From: Conchocele bisecta
Taxonomy: Eukaryota; Mollusca; Bivalvia; Lucinida; Thyasiridae
Assembly: GCA_029237695.1 (NCBI GenBank)
Contig: CM055279.1
Location: 24,927,919-24,991,918, forward strand
Direction of reading: 5' to 3'
Length of the DNA stretch: 64,000 nt
The notes beneath the pieces were generated by a model that was given only the letters and a program-made list of their open reading frames with translations, did not search any database and was not told the origin of the DNA. This document shows, one piece after another, positions 43,971 through 53,903 of this stretch (within the stretch, counting starts at the first letter, position 1; every line of letters starts with the position of its first letter). The position numbers and the translations under genes are program-made.

Positions 43971-45083
43971 CAGCATCGATCAACAACAAAACCTTCAACC
44001 GTAACGTTAACTATCGCTATCCAGACTTTATCTATTCCAGCTTCGACTACACGACATACGGGGCGCCATGCAGGACAGGTTAATTATGTGTACAAAACCA
44101 ATTTTGTCCAGACAAAATTGAGTTTTGTAACATTAAAAATCACAAAATCCAATTATGTAAAATTCTGATTTACAAAATTCATTTTTGTTATAAAGGATTC
44201 AATTTTGTAAGACAGAATTGAGTTTTGTGAACAAAATTCAGTTTTGTGGGACAGAATTCAGTTTTGTCCACAAAAGTCAGTTTTGTCCACAAAAATTAGT
44301 TTGCGTAACTGATAGTCTATGTCATCTCTACGTTGATTGGTTGAGATCGGTCTTAGTCCATTTTATACTAGATGGTGAGTACACTTGCAGGTTTAAATAT
44401 TTCAATGCGAAAATATAACCCAATATATCAATATTATACTTCTTTATGGACAGTTATTTTGGTTATATTATGATTACTACAAAATATATACCTCTAGTTC
44501 TATCCAATAATCTTATTGTGACTAATCATGTATGCGGATGCCAGGGCGGCCAAATAACAACTAGTTTATATAAACATTTTAACAATAGCATCGTTATATT
44601 TCAAGTAACCAACATTGGGATAGCGTTATTAAATGTATGTACATAGTCAATACATAATTACAATAAACGGTTGCCATGGCAACCAATTCACAAAATGTTA
44701 TTTTCCATCCTAGTTCCATCATGTTTGTTGCTGATATATTTTTATACATAATATTCAGGCCACATTTTTGTCATACTGTATCTGACCAATGGTAGTCCTT
44801 CTTACATGCGTGTGCCATATTTGGGCAACATAATCGAAACGTATGCAAATACGTATACGAAACGTATGCAGAATTGAATTTTGTGACACAGAATTGAGTT
44901 TTGTGGCACAAAAGTGAATTTTGTTGACAAAATCAGTATATATTTAATTTTGTTTTGTTTTTGTCAGGTTTATAGGTATAAAAATTAATTTTGTTGACAA
45001 AATTGAGCCATGTCCCACTTGGCGCCCCGTACGACAAGCCACATCATGTGACCGGACTACGACGCTCACAACAACATCAGTTT
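43971..45083 (+). pseudogene. Duplicate of exon 4, split by a MITE and lacking a donor
   Basis: After a strong acceptor (CCCTTGCAG, ending 43973) the Thr-rich frame reads HRSTTKPSTVTLTIAIQTLS and then IPASTTR. At 44056 it is broken by the 975-bp family S element. Coding-like sequence resumes at 45032 (ACGACAAGCCACATCATG) but lacks the rest of exon 4 and its GTATGG donor. The acceptor also leaves the Thr-rich frame in phase 0, which does not fit exon 3 (phase 1). It is a dead duplicate. Confidence 0.75.
44052..45036. mobile_element. MITE family S (44057-45031), TACGGGGCGCC termini, 5-bp target-site duplication, empty site known
   Basis: A 975-bp element runs from TACGGGGCGCC to GGCGCCCCGTA, flanked by CGACA at 44052-44056 and 45032-45036. 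The unit 1 copy of the exon has the uninterrupted site (ACACGACAAGCC), so the duplication is real. The subterminal 240 bases on the left and 140 on the right are packed with self-complementary ACAAAATTCAGTTTTGT-type units every 20-25 bases. No ORF of note. Superfamily not assigned; no family I know combines these ends with a 5-bp duplication. Confidence 0.88.
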
Positions 45084-45437
45084 TCATTAAGCAATGTCAC
45101 ACTATTCAATGTGTACGAGTGAAGGAAACGAAGTAAATGTCGCCCTGTCATTCTCCATCCTATGGAATGCGTCCTGGTGCCAATGCTAAAATATATGTAT
45201 CTCCTAATTAGGATATACGAACTCCTAATTAAGAGATACTAGCTGATACTTAGGACTTAGTATCTATCCTAATTTGGAGATACGTTCTGTTTTTATCAAC
45301 ATCAGTTTTTCATTATATTAAGCAATATCACAATATTAAATTTAGAGAGTGAAAAACGAAACAAATGTCGCACTATCATTATCCATCCCTATGAAGTAAT
45401 GTGATGTTGAAATAATAGAGTTGTACCGAATATTAGA

Positions 45438-45635
45438 CACACCATGGGATTGTGTACCTTCGGACATCTGCGTAATTTCATTAATTACGTTTACAAAATT
45501 TACAATATTTTCCGAAAGTTAGGTCAACTTTTGACTTAATTTATGAAAAATACTAAATAAATTTTGTAAACGTATTTAATGAAATTACGCAGATGTCCGA
45601 AGGTAAAAAATCCCACGGCGTGTCTCATATGAAGT
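45438..45635. repeat. Foldback family J, full copy
   Basis: Arms TACCTTCGGACATCTGCGTA and AATTACGTTTACAAAATTTA with their complements, bounded by GACACACCATGGGATT and ATCCCACGGCGTGTCTCAT. Single-ended copies lie at 45830-45905 and 47880-47925. Confidence 0.85.
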
Positions 45636-45709
45636 AAAGTAGCATATAATGATGTCTAAATGTCTGAAATGAAATACTCAAATTAAAGGATGTTTTTGCT
45701 TTGTTATAG

Positions 45710-45823
45710 CGAGTGGACGAGTTGACATGTGCCCGAATAAATATGGCCGTGATCTTGGTTACTTCCGACGATACGGTGACAGATGTTACGAACTTCGTCC
45801 CAGTGATGACGACTGGATATCAG
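45710..45823 (+). CDS. Secreted mucin-like C-type lectin gene, exon 5 (start of the CTLD)
   Basis: 114 bases, acceptor GCTTTGTTATAG, donor TCAG|GTACAT, phase 1 in and out. It encodes ASGRVDMCPNKYGRDLGYFR and then RYGDRCYELRPSDDDWIS, the classic opening of a long-form C-type lectin domain: first Cys (DMCP), then RYGDRCYEL with the second Cys, then DDW before the first helix. CTLDs are extracellular folds of about 120-130 residues that bind sugars or proteins. Confidence 0.85.
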
Positions 45824-45829
45824 GTACAT

Positions 45830-45905
45830 ACGAGACACGCCATGGGATTTTTTACCTTCGGACATCTGCGTAATTTCATGAAATACGTTTACAAAATTTA
45901 CAATC
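45830..45905. repeat. Foldback family J, single arm directly after the exon 5 donor
   Basis: Starts about 6 bases after the GTACAT donor (GAGACACGCCATGGGATTTT, ACCTTCGGACATCTGCG) and stops at ACAAAATTTACAA. A partial copy inserted close to a splice site. Confidence 0.8.
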
Positions 45906-46580
45906 ATTTTGCGTAAATGGCGACAAAGTTAAAAGTTGACAAAATTTTCAGAGTACATGCGGATCCGTAGATGAGCTACACCGATCACAAATTACATTAG
46001 CTACAATAATTCGCCTCCGATATGTTATGAAGCTTTCAAATTTACAAGATATACATCATGTAAATGTCAGATAAACACATTGCCACGGTGAAATAACCAA
46101 TTTCTGCATGTGTGTGTTCGTTATTAATAATGTATAGATACAGTTTTGACAGTTTACACAAATATAACGGTGAAGTACATATTGCAAAAATCACTCTTCC
46201 ATGTGTTACATTAAATAGATGGGGTTAAATTGCTACCCTCGCGAGAGGTATGGAGCGGGGTAGCCATTTTGTTGCTAAACTGACATTTAATTTAGCCCCA
46301 TTTCACAAGTCATAGCCACATTTCTGAAGTTAGAACAAGTATTTCGTACATGGCAGCCAGTAATTTACACAAATATAACGGTGAAGTACACCATTCGATT
46401 CTGTAGAGCAGCCGTGGTTTGTACACCACTCTCGTGTTTAATTCCCATATTGTGCAGAAACGGTGTCAGCAACGTCGCAATGACGCGTTTCCTTAGACTA
46501 ATCAAAACACGTTCTTGGCCACACCCTTTGAATCGTGCGACAGTCACCTTCACACTGGCCCGCCTCCGACCTCGTGATTG
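45906..46580. other. Intron 5
   Basis: A block with TTTACACAAATATAACGGTG occurs at 46150 and 46360 (direct repeat about 210 bases apart). A loose foldback lies near 46215-46305 (ATGGGGTTAAATTG / TTTAGCCCCAT, with CTCGCGAG inside). No exon supported. Confidence 0.45.
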
Positions 46581-46910
46581 GGTCCTACTCGATTCATTAC
46601 TCTCGCTTGTTTGCTTAGCGGAAGGACACAATAACTCGTGCATTTATTTCACGATAATCAGCTCATATAGTTAAATATAGCACATGTCTTCCATCCGCAG
46701 CTGATACTGCCTGTGAGGCAAATGGAGTGACCCTGGTTATATTAGTGACACGTATGGTGATCCACGCTCACTCGTTTGTTTAGTGTAAGACCCCAATCAC
46801 TCACGTGTGCATTATGTCACGATAATCAGCTCACCTAGTTAAACCATATGTCTTCCGTAGCTGAGGCTGACTGTGCGGCCAGCGGAGGTACCCTGGTTGT
46901 AATCAAGGAC
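46580..46910. repeat. Tandem duplication of the exon 6 start, about 160 bp, two copies
   Basis: Both copies share CTCGTTTGTTTAG-like, CACGATAATCAGCTCA and AGTTAAA...CATATGTCTTCC followed by the exon start. Copy 1 is about 46595-46745 and copy 2 about 46755-46910. Confidence 0.75.
46702..46755 (+). pseudogene. Decayed duplicate of the start of exon 6
   Basis: After CATCCGCAG the frame reads ADTACEANGVTLVILVT, the counterpart of AEADCAASGGTLVVIKD in the real exon, then loses similarity and meets a TAG. It keeps an acceptor but no donor. Confidence 0.75.
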
Positions 46911-47027
46911 GCGGCCACTCAGTCATCCGTGCTGACGATGCTGTCGGCGTTACGTTACCGACATCCGGTTTGGATCGGTCTGCACGATATGCGCAATGAA
47001 GGCGTTTGGGAGTGGACAGACGGTAGC
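46861..47027 (+). CDS. Secreted mucin-like C-type lectin gene, exon 6 (middle of the CTLD)
   Basis: 167 bases, acceptor TCTTCCGTAG, phase 1 in. I chose the donor at 47028 (AGC|GTATTT, phase 0) because it joins exon 7 in frame; GTAGCG at 47023 would not. It encodes AEADCAASGGTLVVIKDAAT, QSSVLTMLSALRYRHPVWIG, LHDMRNEGVWEWTDGS. These are CTLD hallmarks: the third Cys in helix 2, the VWIGL motif (normally WIGL) and the EGVWEWTDGS strand. A foldback insertion begins 11 bases after the donor, and reading past the donor meets a stop inside it. Confidence 0.85.
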
Positions 47028-47033
47028 GTATTT

Positions 47034-47141
47034 AACCAGGGCCCTGTTGTTCAAAACCCTGTTAGCTTAACGGACTGTTAAATCCTTAACATTGTTAAGG
47101 ATTTAACAGTCCGTTAAGCTAACAGCAGCTTTGAGCAACCA
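47034..47141. repeat. 98-bp palindromic insertion (47039-47136) just after the exon 6 donor
   Basis: The left arm GTTAGCTTAACGGACTGTTA and the inner TTAAATCCTTAAC pair with GTTAAGGATTTAACAG and CCGTTAAGCTAAC. AACCA occurs on both sides (47034-47038 and 47137-47141), consistent with a 5-bp target-site duplication. Confidence 0.8.
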
Positions 47142-47175
47142 GACACAGACTGTTCTGGGCGTTATGCAGGGCGAC

Positions 47176-47422
47176 TTAACCCTTTCAACACCACTGGCCT
47201 GTATAGTGGTATTGGCAAACAGTGTAGATCCAGATGAGCCGGCTCGTGACGAGCCGTCTCATCAGGTTCTGCACTTTTTACAAGTAAATTTCATATATTT
47301 GATAACAAAAACACCGCCCTTTCATAAATAGATTAGTCTGAAAACCAATTTGTGACGGTTGGATTGGTTGCAAAATTAACATATCAAAATCCATTCCAGT
47401 GACTTAGGGGTGAAAGGGTTAA
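47176..47422. repeat. MITE family Q, copy 2
   Basis: The ends are TTAACCCTTTCAACACC and GGGTGAAAGGGTTAA. The core GATGAGCCGGCTCGTGACGA and its hairpin are conserved. Confidence 0.9.
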
Positions 47423-47925
47423 AGTAGTTGTTCCGTTCTTGTGACCCCATATAAAGTCTATGAATATCTAATAAAAAGTTCTACCATATGAATGTGATAT
47501 ACTGTAAGTCTTTATGCAGATAGTATATAAATATGCACACAAAACTGTAATATTCAAATAATAGAACACTTTTCACATGTATTATAATGTACGTTTCTAC
47601 ACAGGTGTGTAGAAGCAAAATTACACGTGTAAAACACCAATATATGCATATTATGTACTAACTATGTGTGATTTCCTTCCTGGCAGCATCTGCATAACGA
47701 CTTATTGAACATATATATGTTGGTTGTTGGCGTAAATGGCTATCGGTTTACGATTAGGATTTTTATTAGATTTCCATAGAATGGTACAACTACCTTAAAT
47801 GTTTTGTTTTATTATTTCCGTCAGCTGAACGATCGTTATAATCCTTTATTGCTTATTGTCCCAACATATGTCTCTATATGAGACACGCCATGCGATTTTG
47901 TACCTTCGGATGATTCATAATTTCA

Positions 47926-48282
47926 TTTAAAGGTACATGCCCACTCAATAGGCACAACTTTTGCTGGGACATTTTCTGGCAAATTAAACATTCATTCACC
48001 ATTACCCCACGTATTTATTGGCATTATTATATATTTTATATCAGACTTAAATTTCCACACTGATATCAGGGGCGATAACCGTGTTTCCTTAAAATGTTAA
48101 CGGACATTACAGTTTATTATCTGTATTTATTGATGTGCAATGATCATACTTTATAATCTGTCGAAAATATTATTGTTTTCTTTTGAAAAAAGATCATGCC
48201 TCGTTTGCATATTAAAATAGCCTGATAGTGGTACCACTGCGCGTGGTAAATAATTATTTCGGGCACTCGATCACTTTTTAAG
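47926..48282. repeat. MITE family A, truncated copy 5
   Basis: The left end TTTAAAGGTACATGCCCACT and body blocks (TTTCCACACTGATATCAGGG, TGCATATTAAAATAGCCTGA) are present. The right end is replaced by the tRNA-like SINE. Confidence 0.8.
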
Positions 48283-48405
48283 GTGGCCGGATTAGCTCAG
48301 TAGGTAGAGACTACGGATCGGGAGACCCCTGGTTCGATTCCTACCTCCACCCGCTCAGAATGGCAGATTCGGCGTGTCCTTGGGAAAGACAACTTCGTGC
48401 TAGCC
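48283..48405 (+). mobile_element. tRNA-derived SINE fragment
   Basis: GTGGCCGGATTAGCTCAGTA holds an A-box (TAGCTCAGTAGG), and CTGGTTCGATTCCTACCTCC holds a perfect B-box (GGTTCGATTCC), spaced as in a tRNA gene. A body with GTGTCCTTGGGAAAGAC follows, as in tRNA-derived SINEs. The anticodon arm does not fold properly, so it is not a functional tRNA. It lies between a truncated family A and a family C element. Confidence 0.65.
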
Positions 48406-48408
48406 TAT

Positions 48409-48838
48409 AGTCTGTTTCACGAAAACTGCCCACATTAACATGGGGAAAAAAGTGGTAAGGAAGTGTGGGAGGAGTCAAAAAACGATTTTTTTTGGAAACT
48501 GACTCCCCGAAACCTGGCTAGATAGCTTGGATATGATCTAACTAAGAAAACAAAAGTTAAATTTTAAAAATCGGTCCAATATTTCTAAAATTCAAAAAAA
48601 AATTCCCATGTTAAATCCCCATAGACATCTTCACTCCGTGTGAAGATGTCTATGGGGATTTATCATGGTGAAATTGTTTGTTCGCAATAAAATCAATATT
48701 TGACCAAATTTCACGAAATAAAAAGAAGGCTCATTCTTAATTTTTCCTTTAATTTAATATTATCAAAAGAAATCTTGTTTTTGAATTGTTTACATAGCCG
48801 TAAAATTTGGGCAGCTTTCGTGAAGCAGACAGTAGTCC
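48409..48838. repeat. MITE family C, copy 2
   Basis: The ends are AGTCTGTTTCACGAAAACTG and CAGCTTTCGTGAAGCAGACA. The central palindrome is CCCCATAGACATCTTCAC and its complement. Confidence 0.85.
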
Positions 48839-48960
48839 TATCGGATGGGGACTTGACTAGTCGGTCACGACATGCCGTCATTAAATCAAAGCATTTATTT
48901 TTTCGTAATTACACACTTATTTAATTCCTATATCGAACATGTTGCGCCTACTGAGTGCCT

Positions 48961-49232
48961 TTAAAGGTACATGCCCACTCAGTAGGCACAAAATGTGACG
49001 CACGGTGGTATCAGGCTATTTTCATATGCAAATGAGGCATGCTATTTTTTTTAAATTATTTATACTAATTAAATGCGTCACCTGAACAAATAATATAACA
49101 CAAATGTATAATAATGTCATTTAGTACGTGGGGTAATGGGTAATGAACGTTTACTTTCCCAGACAATGTCTCGGATGATGTTTCTGATATAAAGAACATT
49201 TTGTGCATACTTAGTGGGCATGTACCTTTAAT
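48961..49232. repeat. MITE family A, copy 6 (internally deleted)
   Basis: The ends are TTAAAGGTACATGCCCACTC and GTGGGCATGTACCTTTAA. It is about 270 bases instead of 420-510, and a stray end fragment lies just upstream (48938-48962). Confidence 0.85.
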
Positions 49233-49631
49233 ACGTTTATAATGTACAATATTTTTCATAAATAAAGTCAAAAGTCAAATTATATTGCGCATGTCCCCTG
49301 AAAATATTTTTGTCAACTTACATAATATTATCTGTTTTGCACGTTTTCATCGATTGCACAAATAAATCACTATGGTTACATCATCCCCGGCGCTAATCCT
49401 GCCAATATATATACAATGTATATTGTAAATCTAAAAAATACCTGAATAATGACTTTGGGCTTGATTGAATGAGCCTGAGCTGTGATACAACTCTGGCTCC
49501 GCTAATCAAACTGCTTGATTGCGAGTTGGGATTGTCAATAGAAGTTCCGAATCGTTGACATCCGAGTAAGATTAACGCAGGCAGTTGTGTATCTCAAGGA
49601 GAAGACTTCACATAAGCTCTGTGAGCTGGTT

Positions 49632-49927
49632 TTCTATTGGAATGAATGGCCTTTTTGTGGAATTTATCGGGGTATAAACAAGTCGCGGGAATACTGGACG
49701 AAGCGATACAAAATTATAATTTTCGAAAAAAAATCAAAAAAAAATATATTTATTTTTTTTATTTTTTTTCGAAAATTGTAATTTTTTAAGGCCTCGTCCA
49801 GTATTCCCGCGACTTTTCCAAGTTTATATCCCCGATAAATTCAACAAAAAGGCCATTCATTCCTTATAATTCCAGCATTTGAAATAAATTCATCAATAAA
49901 ATGTGTTTATTTTCCGTTTTCTTAAGA
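49632..49927. repeat. Foldback family O, copy 2
   Basis: AATGGCCTTTTTGTGGAATT is mirrored near 49840-49858. The centre has an extra AATTATAATTTTCGAAAAAA inverted block absent from copy 1. Confidence 0.85.
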
Positions 49928-50167
49928 ATTATTTTAACTGCGCCTGACAGTTACGGAAAGTAGTTCGGCATGGGAGTTTACTGGGATATAAATTTTGGAC
50001 AGAGACTTGCTACGGACCAATCAAATGTTAGGGAATTGTGTAAATATTTGTGTGCTGGAATTATTAATCGGTATTCACCGTTACTGTATATGTATTGTGA
50101 TGCGTATATACATGTATATTATTTGAAATAAATATTGTTTAAACTATAATATGTATCTGAAATGGTA

Positions 50168-50335
50168 CTTAACCCTTACTACGCTGAATTAAATGTTGTT
50201 GTCTGCTGGAAATGTTTTATTTTCAATATTTCTCGACAAAAACCTGGTTTGAAAAAACATTTTTGGTTAAGAATTAAAGCAAAAATGATAAACAGCAGAC
50301 GGCAATTTGCGTCAACAGCGTAAGAAGGGTTCGTT
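50168..50335. repeat. Decayed family F relative
   Basis: Left TTAACCCTTACTACGCTGAA, middle TCTCGACAAAAACCTGGTTT, right AACAGCAGACGGCAATTTG then GTAAGAAGGGTT. Short and diverged. Confidence 0.55.
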
Positions 50336-50350
50336 GTAACTGAATTGTAT

Positions 50351-50793
50351 ATGTGGCTGTGACTGGATAAATGGGGCTTATGGGTTTCTACGACCAGTGT
50401 AGATCCAGCACGTCTGGCATCCGCACATTATGATCAAGATCTGCACTGTTCGCCATTCCATCAATGAAGCACCCATCATGCTTCTAACATGCCATATACT
50501 ATATACAGTCGAACCTGTGTTAAAGACCACCTCCGAATAGCAATCACCTGGCTGTAAAGGCCACACTTTTGTTGTCCCAATGACACAATTACTATATAAA
50601 TGACCCTGCGAATAAAGACCACCTGTGAACAAAGGCCAGATTTTTCACTTCCCATGGCTGGCCTTAATACACAGGTTTGACTGTATATATATAGTTATCA
50701 GGTCACAGGAGTGTGCTATTTGACCAGGAGCTTCACTCTGATCACAACACCCATAAACCCCATTTCTCCAGTCACAGCCACATAATTACCTTA
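50351..50793. repeat. MITE family B, copy 6, with a nested foldback at 50507-50690
   Basis: The outer ends are ATGTGGCTGTGACTGGATAA and TTTCTCCAGTCACAGCCACA. The inner element starts CAGTCGAACCTGTGTTAAAG and ends CACAGGTTTGACTG between TA dinucleotides, as for a TA-targeting MITE. Confidence 0.85.
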
Positions 50794-50950
50794 GCCTTTC
50801 GACCTCCTTTAGGCATACATGTACTATTTCTATTTGACGCAAATTGTATTTTGTTTACCAACGGACACGACAGAGGGACAGTTATGACAAACAGTTGACG
50901 AAATGTTCGCAATAAATGCAGAATATAATTTCGCCAACTCTCGACGTCTG

Positions 50951-51748
50951 ATGTGGCTGTGACTCAAGAAATGGGGCTTATGGGATTTTTTACCAGTGCA
51001 GTTCGTGATCAAATAGCACCCTGTTAGATCTGCTTACAGTCTGTTTCACGAAAGCTGCCCAAATATTACGGCTATATAGACAATTCAAAAACAATATTAT
51101 TTTCGATAATATTAAATTAAAGGAAAATTTAAGAATGAGCCTTCTTTTTATTTCGTGAAATTTGGTCAAATATTGATTTTATTGCCAAAACAAAATTTCC
51201 CCATGTTAAATCCCCATAGACATCTTCACGGAGTGAAGATGTCTATGGAGATTTAACATGGGGAAATTTTTTGAATTTTAGAAATACTGGACCGATTTTT
51301 TAAATTTAACTTTTGTTTTCTTAGTTAGATCATTTCCAAGCTATCTAGCTAGGTTTCGATTCAATTACAAAAAAATAATAGTTTTTTGAATCCTCCCACA
51401 AGTCCTCTACCTCTTTTCCACCCATGTTAAATTCCCATAGAGAAATCAATTTTTCGTAATAAAACAAATATTTGACCAAAATTCACGAAATAAAAAGAAG
51501 GCTCATTCTTAAATTTTGCTTTAATTTAATATTATCGAAAAAAAATAATTGTTTTTTGCATTGTTTATATAGCCGTAAAATTTGGGCAGGTTTCGTGAAA
51601 CAGACTATAGTTAGAAGTATGACGGGTGTTTCATTGATGGGATGGTTACCAGTGCAGATCCTGATCAGTCTGTGCGGATGCACAGGCTGATCTGGATCTA
51701 CACTGGTCGCAAGACCCATAAGCCCCATTTATTCAGGCACAGACACAT
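50951..51748. repeat. MITE family B, copy 7, split by a family C element
   Basis: The left part is 50951-51036 (GATGTGGCTGTGACTCAAGA) and the right part 51611-51748, ending GGCACAGACACA. The family C copy between them is younger. Confidence 0.8.
51038..51610. repeat. MITE family C, copy 3, nested in family B
   Basis: The ends are CAGTCTGTTTCACGAAAGCT and CAGGTTTCGTGAAACAGACT. The core palindrome has an 18-base arm around CTTCACGGAGTGAAG. A second inverted block follows at 51470-51600. Confidence 0.85.
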
Positions 51749-51849
51749 TTATAGAAACTATCATAGTTTGTGTTAAAAATGTTCATGAAATCTCGCACAT
51801 CTTCTTAGGTACGCAATCAAATGGCTTGCCTCATATATGGTCAGTTACA

Positions 51850-52370
51850 TTTACTGTCTGCTCAACGTTTTCCTGCCGACGATCTTTTGGCTATTAAACA
51901 CATTCAATTTAAGAAAAATATATAAAATTTAAGTACTTTTTCATCAATAACAAAACAGTCACCCTCCACCCAAAAAGCTATTTGATGAAATTCCATCAAC
52001 TATTGATGGTATTGCGAAAAAACTATTTTCCTATGGGAATTTAACAAAACATTTAGCACAAATGATACATTTTGGAAATTGACTCCGAAGCCTGGCTACA
52101 TGGAAATGATGTAACGATAAAAACAGAAGTTAGCTTAATGCTTTTGAAAATCTGTCATCAAATTCCGAAAATAATTCAAAAGTCTATTTTAGCCCTCATT
52201 TTAAATTCCCATAGGGTTGTTTGGTGGGATTTCATCAAATAATTTGTATGGGGATGGGGACTTATTTTTATTATTGATGAGAAACGTACTAATAGTCTTA
52301 CATTTAAATATTCTTTTATATTGAATGTGTTTACTAGCCAAAAGCTCGTCGGCAGAAAAACGGTGGAATA
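51850..52370. repeat. MITE family D, copy 3
   Basis: TGCCGACGATCTTTTGGCTA at the left is mirrored by TAGCCAAAAGCTCGTCGGCA at about 52335. The middle carries CTATGGGAATTTAACA and AATTCCCATAGGG. It ends about 50 bases before lectin exon 7. Confidence 0.75.
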
Positions 52371-52421
52371 GACGTAAGTACATTTGTATTACATATGGCG
52401 ACGTTATAAGGTACACGGCAG

Positions 52422-52584
52422 ACGGACAGTGTGTATAACAACTGGTTGCTTGGCCATACTCACCCGGTATATCACAACCACCAAGACTGTGCCCTGATGG
52501 ACGGTTGGTCCGGTGTATGGAAGGAGGTGGAGTGTCAAGGCTTTCTCCTGGAAGTACAAAGACATCCGTGGATATGCCAATACC
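52422..52584 (+). CDS. Secreted mucin-like C-type lectin gene, exon 7 (end of the CTLD)
   Basis: 163 bases, acceptor TACACGGCAG, donor ATACC|GTAAAT, phase 0 in, phase 1 out. It encodes TDSVYNNWLLGHTHPVYHNH, QDCALMDGWSGVWKEVECQG and FLLEVQRHPWICQY. YNNW..G, HQDCALM, GVWKEVEC and WICQY give the last three conserved cysteines (six in all, a long-form CTLD). The usual calcium and sugar motifs are changed: LGHTHP stands where EPN or QPD is expected, and WKE stands for WND. Classical calcium-dependent sugar binding is therefore doubtful (inference). Confidence 0.88.
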
Positions 52585-52811
52585 GTAAATATTATGCAAA
52601 TGTGGACGTTTTCGCTGGTATATTTATAGGTTATTTGATTTGTATGTGGATAAATGCACGAGTTCCGCGTATTTCTTATTTCATTTTACTGTGTTTTTTT
52701 TTTAAATATTATTCAATAACACTGTTCATGAGATTTGCTATTGTGCTGAACATCTATTCAAGCGACATCAGCTACTGATATATTCCAAATGTGTTTGGAA
52801 AATATACAGGG

Positions 52812-53212
52812 CAGAGCTCCAAATAAGCTGCGTTTGCGTAAATACCCAATTAAAAATTGCCAAAATCCCAATTGAAATCAGAAGTAGCGAGTATCAAAAA
52901 GCAATAACAAATTTGTGGTACCTTCATCATGCTACAGAAAACAATAAACATACCACAACTATAGCATATTTCTCTTATTTTCCATGAAAGCACATCTTGG
53001 TATTTCATTTGAATTGTCTCCAAGGAGACAATTCTAATGAAATGCCAAGACATATTTTCATTTGATTCAAACTATTCAATAAGTGCTGTCTGTTGATGTG
53101 TAAACAGTAGTGAGATTTTATTTTACCCAATTCAAATGTATTGAAATACCTAACTGCTTCAGAAATTATGGAGTGAAAATACTCAATTACTAATCCCTTA
53201 TCTGGAGCCCTG
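52812..53212. repeat. MITE family E, copy 5
   Basis: The ends are CAGAGCTCCAAATAAGC and CTTATCTGGAGCCCTG. The central palindrome is conserved. Confidence 0.9.
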
Positions 53213-53319
53213 CTTGGGTTAATGAAGAAAATCTTAATTATAATCTGCATCACATATTACATTTCAATTGTCAGCCGTGTTGCAACAGTGTTGCATAATA
53301 TGTAATGTCCATCACTCGG

Positions 53320-53624
53320 CAGGGGCGGATCTAGAGGGGGGGGGGGGGGGGGGGGGAGGTGCGGGTTGCAACCCCACCCCCGGTTTAGCCACGGAGTTTA
53401 CATAGATCACAGTTGGAGTCTGAATTTAAATGCCGTAAAACACAGGAAAGTGCATTTCGAAGAGCTTGAAAATAGGACAACCCCTTAGTTACGAACGTTA
53501 ACTTTTGCAATTACCCGTATGGGAGTAGATTGCAAGAGTTACCTTTGTAACTAGACACCCCCTCCACCCCCCTCCCTGCGCCCCCCCCCCCCCCCCCGTT
53601 CACAAAATGCTGGATCCGCCCCTG
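53320..53624. repeat. MITE family M, copy 2, with a 5-bp target-site duplication
   Basis: The ends are CAGGGGCGGATCTAG and GGATCCGCCCCTG. CTCGG flanks both sides (53315-53319 and 53625-53629). G-run and C-run tracts of 16-26 bases sit near the ends and are likely assembly-sensitive. Confidence 0.88.
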
Positions 53625-53903
53625 CTCGGGCATGTATACGTTACTATTTAGGTGAAGTGACGTCACGACACACGCATGCATCATTGACGATGGTTACTGT
53701 GACACATATGAAGTAAACTATTTGTTTTGTCTCAGCTATCCACTGATGATGCTGAATAGTGTAATTTTGTAATTTTAAATTTAGATATGCAGAAAATATT
53801 AAGTAGGTAGCGGGAATGTTACATGACATATGAAGGGAGGCCATCTTGAATCATGGTCACTTTCACTCAACTTGACTATAATGTTCGACCTCTCTATTTA
53901 CAG

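Larger units (their letters stand above)
42667..45175. repeat. Tandem segmental duplication around exon 4 (unit about 840 bp, second copy enlarged by a MITE)
   Basis: Unit 1 is about 42667-43500 and unit 2 about 43502-45175. Both contain GAGCTTATGTTACTCAGAAG, the family P foldback, the exon 4 coding block and the intronic GAGTGAAGGAAACGAAG. Unit 2 carries a 975-bp MITE. A third partial copy of the intronic part lies at 45298-45400. Confidence 0.85.

Noticed and set aside
48283..48351. Functional tRNA gene
   Set aside because: A- and B-boxes are good but the anticodon arm does not pair and the acceptor stem is poor; a SINE body follows.
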